From Spirochaetia bacterium UBA5550 (lineage in GTDB: Bacteria; Spirochaetota; UBA4802; UBA5550): DNA of 9,893 nucleotides. The notes below the pieces were generated by a model. It was given only the letters and a program-made list of their open reading frames with translations, was not told where the DNA came from and made no database searches. Shown piece by piece: positions 6,773-9,893 of this stretch. The translations under genes were made by a program, and so were the position numbers. The stretch's first letter is position 1, and each line of letters begins with the position of its first letter. The stretch spans positions 7,098 to 16,990 of the forward strand of contig DINC01000386.1 in NCBI GenBank assembly GCA_002425885.1, given 5' to 3'.

Positions 6773-7195
6773 ATGAAATCAATCAACGTACTGCTGATAT
6801 TTAAAAAAGAAATTATGTACAAACCTATAATATACAGGATCGCAAAAGACTTCGATATAATATTCAATGTACTTGAAGCTAAAATACTCCCGAAACTTGA
6901 AGGGAGAATAATACTGGAACTGCGGGGAACTGATAAACAGCTTGATACAACGATCAGCTACTTCCGTGAAGAGGGTGTTGAAGTACAGACTCTGGCGGAG
7001 ATGATTAAACGCGATGATAAAAAATGCGTCCACTGCGGTGCATGTACCGCTGTATGCAGGGTAGACGCCCTGGTGATCAACCGCTCTACCATGGAAGTTG
7101 AATTCCATCCTGATAAATGTGTTGCATGCGGCTTATGCAGACAGGCATGCCCTGTGAACGCGATGTCAGGCACGGCAATCGACAGGGAGATATAA
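6773..7195 (+). CDS. NIL domain protein with two [4Fe-4S] ferredoxin clusters (NIL-Fer), homocysteine synthesis electron donor
   Basis: A 140-residue cytosolic protein. Residues about 1-76 form a NIL domain (LEGRIILELRGTDKQLDTTISYFREEGVEVQTL is the recognisable half), a fold also found at the C-terminus of the methionine transporter ATPase MetN. Residues 80-132 hold two ferredoxin motifs: C85/C88/C91/C95 (CVHCGACTAVC) and C116/C119/C122/C126 (CVACGLCRQACP), enough for two [4Fe-4S] clusters. In the family's archaeal relative MA1822, this protein works with HcyBio in homocysteine formation, presumably delivering electrons for persulfide reduction. The first cluster ends in Cys-Arg instead of the usual Cys-Pro. 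The ATG follows GAGGAG (6763-6768) by 4 nt, and the gene begins 29 nt after UPF0280. Length and architecture match the family, and all eight ligands are intact. Confidence 0.92.
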   Translation: MKSINVLLIFKKEIMYKPIIYRIAKDFDIIFNVLEAKILPKLEGRIILELRGTDKQLDTTISYFREEGVEVQTLAEMIKRDDKKCVHCGACTAVCRVDALVINRSTMEVEFHPDKCVACGLCRQACPVNAMSGTAIDREI

Positions 7196-7196
7196 C

Positions 7197-7201
7197 AGGG
7201 G
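7197..7201 (+). promoter_or_regulatory. Ribosome binding site deciding the histidine kinase start
   Basis: AGGGG lies 5 nt before the ATG at 7207 and just after the ferredoxin stop (7193-7195). An in-frame ATG at 7117 would make a 30-residue extension wholly inside the ferredoxin gene with a cysteine-rich, unrelated sequence. The later start is therefore preferred. Confidence 0.7.
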
Positions 7202-7206
7202 AAAAA

Positions 7207-9060
7207 ATGGATGATTTCAGAATACTCAACAAGGTAATCGACACATCACCTCATATAATCTGTATAATTGATGAAAACTACATAATAAAATGGCTTAACA
7301 GCTACGCGCTGAAATTCTTCGGTAAAGATGTAACCGGTCAGAATTTAAAAACTCTGCTGTCTATCGGTATTGACTCATCTGAAAACAAAAAAAACGGGGT
7401 ACTCACAAGCCGTATAACAAAAAAGAAAAAAGATATAATTCTTGAGCACAGAATAGTTAATGCCGGGCGAAAACCCGGCCCTGGTCTCAGGGTTGTAATT
7501 ACCGAAGATAAAACCGAACAGATTAGACATGAAGAACTGGTAAACTCTCTGCTTCAGTTTGAAAGCATACTTACAAGGCTTGCGCTTGAATCGATCAATA
7601 TACCATTAAAAGAGATTGATCCTCATATAGAAAAAATACTGGAACTCATTGCTAAATTCGCTTCTGTTGACCGGAGCTACATAGCATTATACAATGCACC
7701 GGGAGATTCTCTTGTAATCACGCATGACTGGTATTCAAAAAATTTCAAGCCTTCTGTAACCTCAGTCAGGCGTGACTTGATCCCTCCGGGCTGGAAACGG
7801 AAAAAAAAGAATGAAATAATAATGATCCCCGATGTAAGAAAAGTCAAGTATCCGAAAAATTCTGATCCATCAAGGGTCTTTTCACGAAATATAAAGTCAG
7901 CAATGCTCACCCCTCTTGATTTTAACAGTAACCGTATAGGTTATCTCGGGCTCAGTTCATCAACGCCATTTGAAGAAATTTCTGACGTTCTTAAAACAAT
8001 ATTCAAAATTTCTGCGGAGCTGATCGTCAACCTTTATGAGAGAAAGTCTGTTAATTCGCAGCTCGAAATCGCAGGCATGATAGTGGCAAAATCATCAGGT
8101 ATGCTGGCATATTTCGATTCAGAGGGGTGTATAAAATCCGCAAGTGAGGCATTTAAAAATTTTCACAAACTGGGTACCCTTACTCATAAAATAAATATAA
8201 TCGATCTTTTCAAAAAAAGCCTGGGTACAAGTACAGGTGCTGATAAGCTGCTTGAAAGCATAAATGCCGCTTTAAAGGGTGAAGAAATTCAGACTGAAAT
8301 ATGGCTGCGCCAGGAAAACAAGGTAAGGCTTATGGAATTATCCCTTCACCCTGATATTGATAATTCTGTAATAAAAGGAGTTGTAATGAACTCCGTTGAT
8401 ATCACAGAACGTGTACAGCTGGAAACCAAAATTCTCGAAGTGATGCACCAGGAGCGCAAACGCGTAGGGATAGCCCTGCATGACGATCTGGGGCATGACC
8501 TGCTTGCTGTTGCAATCAAATCACGTCTCCTGTCAGATAAACTTAAAGACGTATCATCCGAACTCTCAGAAGAGGCCGCAGCAATAGAACAGGCACTGAG
8601 AAAATGTATCGGAGATGTCAGGGATCTCTCCCACGGCCTGATCCCCTTTAAAAACTACGGCCTTGAATTCAGAGAGATGCTGGATGCTGTTGCTCTGACA
8701 ATCTCAAGAAATTACAAGCTTGAATGTGAATTTAAAATTGACCCTGACCTTGATATAAAGGACGAATCCATAATCAAAGAGCTTTACTACATAATTGACG
8801 AAGCTGTAATGAATTCACTGAAACACTCCGAATGCAGCGCAATTTTCATATCAATGTACTCTCAAAAAAATATGATAAAATTAAAAATAGTTGATAATGG
8901 GAAAGGAATATCTCACAATAATAAAACTGAATCAGGCGCCGGGATTGAAATAATGAAATACAGGGCCAGGTCAATCGGGGGTCTTCTTGAGATACAGGAT
9001 AACCCCGGCGGCGGAACAGTGATTGAGTGTATTTTCAGCGAAAAAAATAACAGTATCTGA
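7207..9060 (+). CDS. Cytosolic PAS-GAF-PAS sensor histidine kinase, NarL-partner (HisKA_3) class
   Basis: A 617-residue histidine kinase with no membrane segment, so it should sense an internal signal. In order: a PAS-like domain (about 8-105; IIDENYIIKWLNSYALKFFG), a GAF-like domain (about 118-277; SYIALYN...LTPLDFNSNRIGYLGLSS), a second PAS-like domain (about 285-402; AYFDSEGCIKSASEAF...VDITERVQ), the HisKA_3 dimerisation helix (405-475) and a HATPase domain (about 515-612). H425 in ALHDDLGHDLL is the expected phosphoacceptor. The ATP site shows DEAVMNSLKHSE (N536), DNGKGI (563-568), GAGIEIMKYRA (577-587) and GGGT (601-604). No clear haem or cofactor ligand set is visible, so the signal is unknown. 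It begins 11 nt after the NIL-ferredoxin gene and is followed 9 nt later by its response regulator, so it is probably co-transcribed with the homocysteine genes. An A8 run sits at 7801-7808 and two GC-rich hairpins at 7462-7492. Confidence 0.9.
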   Translation: MDDFRILNKVIDTSPHIICIIDENYIIKWLNSYALKFFGKDVTGQNLKTLLSIGIDSSENKKNGVLTSRITKKKKDIILEHRIVNAGRKPGPGLRVVITEDKTEQIRHEELVNSLLQFESILTRLALESINIPLKEIDPHIEKILELIAKFASVDRSYIALYNAPGDSLVITHDWYSKNFKPSVTSVRRDLIPPGWKRKKKNEIIMIPDVRKVKYPKNSDPSRVFSRNIKSAMLTPLDFNSNRIGYLGLSSSTPFEEISDVLKTIFKISAELIVNLYERKSVNSQLEIAGMIVAKSSGMLAYFDSEGCIKSASEAFKNFHKLGTLTHKINIIDLFKKSLGTSTGADKLLESINAALKGEEIQTEIWLRQENKVRLMELSLHPDIDNSVIKGVVMNSVDITERVQLETKILEVMHQERKRVGIALHDDLGHDLLAVAIKSRLLSDKLKDVSSELSEEAAAIEQALRKCIGDVRDLSHGLIPFKNYGLEFREMLDAVALTISRNYKLECEFKIDPDLDIKDESIIKELYYIIDEAVMNSLKHSECSAIFISMYSQKNMIKLKIVDNGKGISHNNKTESGAGIEIMKYRARSIGGLLEIQDNPGGGTVIECIFSEKNNSI

Positions 9061-9069
9061 GGACTCCAG

Positions 9070-9747
9070 ATGAACTCTGAAAAAAATCCGGTTATAAGCA
9101 TTATGATTGTGGATGATCACCCGATTGTTGCCAACGGGATTCAGCAATTAATTGACCGTGAACCTGATATGAAGGTAATAAACTCTGTCCAGGATGCTGA
9201 CAGCGCTGTTAAATGTATGGATCGATCAGATCCTGACCTCATAATTGTGGATATCTCTCTCAAAGGCTCCACAAACGGCATTGACCTGATTAAAGGATTA
9301 AAAAAACGATACCCGAAAATAAAAGCTCTTGTTCTTTCAATGCATGATGAAAACCTTTACGCTGAGCGCGCAATAAAAGCCGGTGCAAAGGGGTATATAA
9401 TGAAAAATGACCTCACTGACAACATCATCCGCGCAATAAGAATGATAATGAAGGGGAACCTTTATCTCAGCGAGAACATCACATCCAAACTGCTGAACAG
9501 TATGGTTAACCAGACTGTCGATGATGAAGCATCAGTAGTAAGCACCCTGAGCGACAGGGAATTTGAAGTGTTTCAGCAGATATCCAATGGAATTAAAACA
9601 AGTGACATAGCCAAATCAATGAATATAAGCGTAAAAACTGTTGAAGCTCACAAACTGAGAATAAAAAGTAAACTTAACATAACAAACAGTACAGCTCTCA
9701 CAAAATATGCCATTGAATGGAAGCATAAAACAGCTGAAAATCAATAA
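9070..9747 (+). CDS. NarL/FixJ family response regulator with LuxR-type HTH
   Basis: A 225-residue DNA-binding response regulator. The receiver domain (about 9-128) has the acidic pair D15/D16 (VDDHP), phosphoacceptor D61 (IIVDISLKG), the switch Ser S90 (LVLSMHDE) and K112 (YIMKND), so all key residues are intact. After a linker (130-155), residues 158-218 form a LuxR/NarL helix-turn-helix: LSDREFEVFQQISNG, then SDIAKSMNISVKTVEAHKLRIKSKL. Size and domain order are standard for NarL-type regulators, the normal partners of HisKA_3 kinases like its upstream neighbour. The ATG follows GAGGA (9059-9063) by 6 nt; the kinase TGA (9058-9060) overlaps this site, so translation may be partly coupled. 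Target genes are unknown. Its own operon and the divergent palindrome at 4711-4722 are candidates by position only. Confidence 0.93.
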   Translation: MNSEKNPVISIMIVDDHPIVANGIQQLIDREPDMKVINSVQDADSAVKCMDRSDPDLIIVDISLKGSTNGIDLIKGLKKRYPKIKALVLSMHDENLYAERAIKAGAKGYIMKNDLTDNIIRAIRMIMKGNLYLSENITSKLLNSMVNQTVDDEASVVSTLSDREFEVFQQISNGIKTSDIAKSMNISVKTVEAHKLRIKSKLNITNSTALTKYAIEWKHKTAENQ

Positions 9748-9818
9748 CCTCTGTTTCCTTTAAATTTATTATCTTTCTTAAATATCTAACCACTTTTTTC
9801 CCAAATCTTTGACCCTTT

Positions 9819-9849
9819 AAAAAATTTAAAAAAATTTTCAAAAATTTTT
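9819..9849. promoter_or_regulatory. Phased A-tracts, likely curved DNA or UP-element
   Basis: Three blocks, A6T3, A7T4 and A5T5, have their A/T junctions at 9824/9825, 9834/9835 and 9844/9845, exactly one helical turn apart. Such phasing is known to bend DNA. The last block falls about 10 bp upstream of a -35-like hexamer, where RNA polymerase alpha subunits bind UP elements. Confidence 0.5.
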
Positions 9850-9858
9850 CAGATCTGC

Positions 9859-9887
9859 TTGACGTTTTTTAAATATATATTTATTTT
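9859..9887 (+). promoter_or_regulatory. Candidate sigma70-type promoter for a gene beyond the window
   Basis: TTGACG (9859-9864) matches the -35 consensus at five of six bases, followed by a 17-bp spacer and TATTTT (9882-9887), a moderate -10. A TATTAT at 9887-9892 would need a 22-bp spacer. The start site would fall at or just past the window edge. The rest of the 146 bp after the response regulator is AT-rich with no GC-rich terminator stem. Confidence 0.45.
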
Positions 9888-9893
9888 ATTATT

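Noticed and set aside
7117..7206. 30-residue extension of the histidine kinase from an in-frame ATG at 7117
   Set aside because: It reads through the second ferredoxin cluster of the upstream gene in another frame; the ATG at 7207 has AGGGG at proper spacing and opens directly into a PAS domain.
9748..9858. Rho-independent terminator after the response regulator
   Set aside because: T-runs are present but no GC-containing stem precedes them; only AT-only A/T repeats occur, better explained as phased A-tracts.

Overview
The window reads as part of a bacterial chromosome, moderately AT-rich (roughly 40% GC by eye). Shine-Dalgarno sites are purine-rich, genes are packed with ATGA overlaps, and a NarL-type two-component pair with a LuxR-type helix-turn-helix argues for a bacterium rather than an archaeon. 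Two systems best known from archaea and strict anaerobes are present: an archaeal-type cofactor-independent phosphoglycerate mutase and the sulfide-dependent homocysteine pathway (HcyBio/DUF39, NIL-ferredoxin, UPF0280). Exported proteins with signal or anchor segments fit an anaerobic, probably Gram-negative-type bacterium such as a deltaproteobacterial-like or spirochaete-like lineage. The sequence alone does not fix the taxon.

Layout. Positions 3-527 (+) hold the C-terminal 174 residues of an ApgM-type phosphoglycerate mutase, cut by the window edge. Next comes 549-2021 (+), a membrane-anchored protein with a TPR-like region, a bacterial SH3 domain and a C-terminal jelly-roll-like region. 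It meets, tail to tail with no spacer, a minus-strand pair: 2951-4591 (-), a secreted DUF3352-like protein, followed by 2022-2954 (-), a COG0731-type radical SAM enzyme. The pair is joined by an ATGA overlap. A perfect 10-bp inverted repeat lies just past the convergent junction, inside the last codons of the radical SAM gene.

A 245-bp divergent intergenic region (4592-4836) holds a 12-bp perfect palindrome. It precedes a tight plus-strand run of five genes: HcyBio (4837-6021), UPF0280/ApbE-like (6018-6743, ATGA overlap), NIL-domain 2x[4Fe-4S] ferredoxin (6773-7195), a cytosolic PAS-GAF-PAS histidine kinase (7207-9060) and a NarL/FixJ response regulator (9070-9747). Gaps are -4, 29, 11 and 9 nt, so one transcript is likely. 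The first three genes form a complete set for making homocysteine from aspartate semialdehyde and sulfide, with the ferredoxin supplying electrons. The two-component pair may control this or another sulfur/redox response, which is inference from position only.

The last 146 bp are very AT-rich. They contain three A-tract/T-tract junctions spaced exactly 10 bp apart, directly upstream of a TTGACG -35-like hexamer. This looks like a curved or UP-element-boosted promoter for a gene beyond the window. No gene-free stretch exceeds 300 bp. I saw no tRNA, rRNA, CRISPR array, insertion sequence or recognisable riboswitch.
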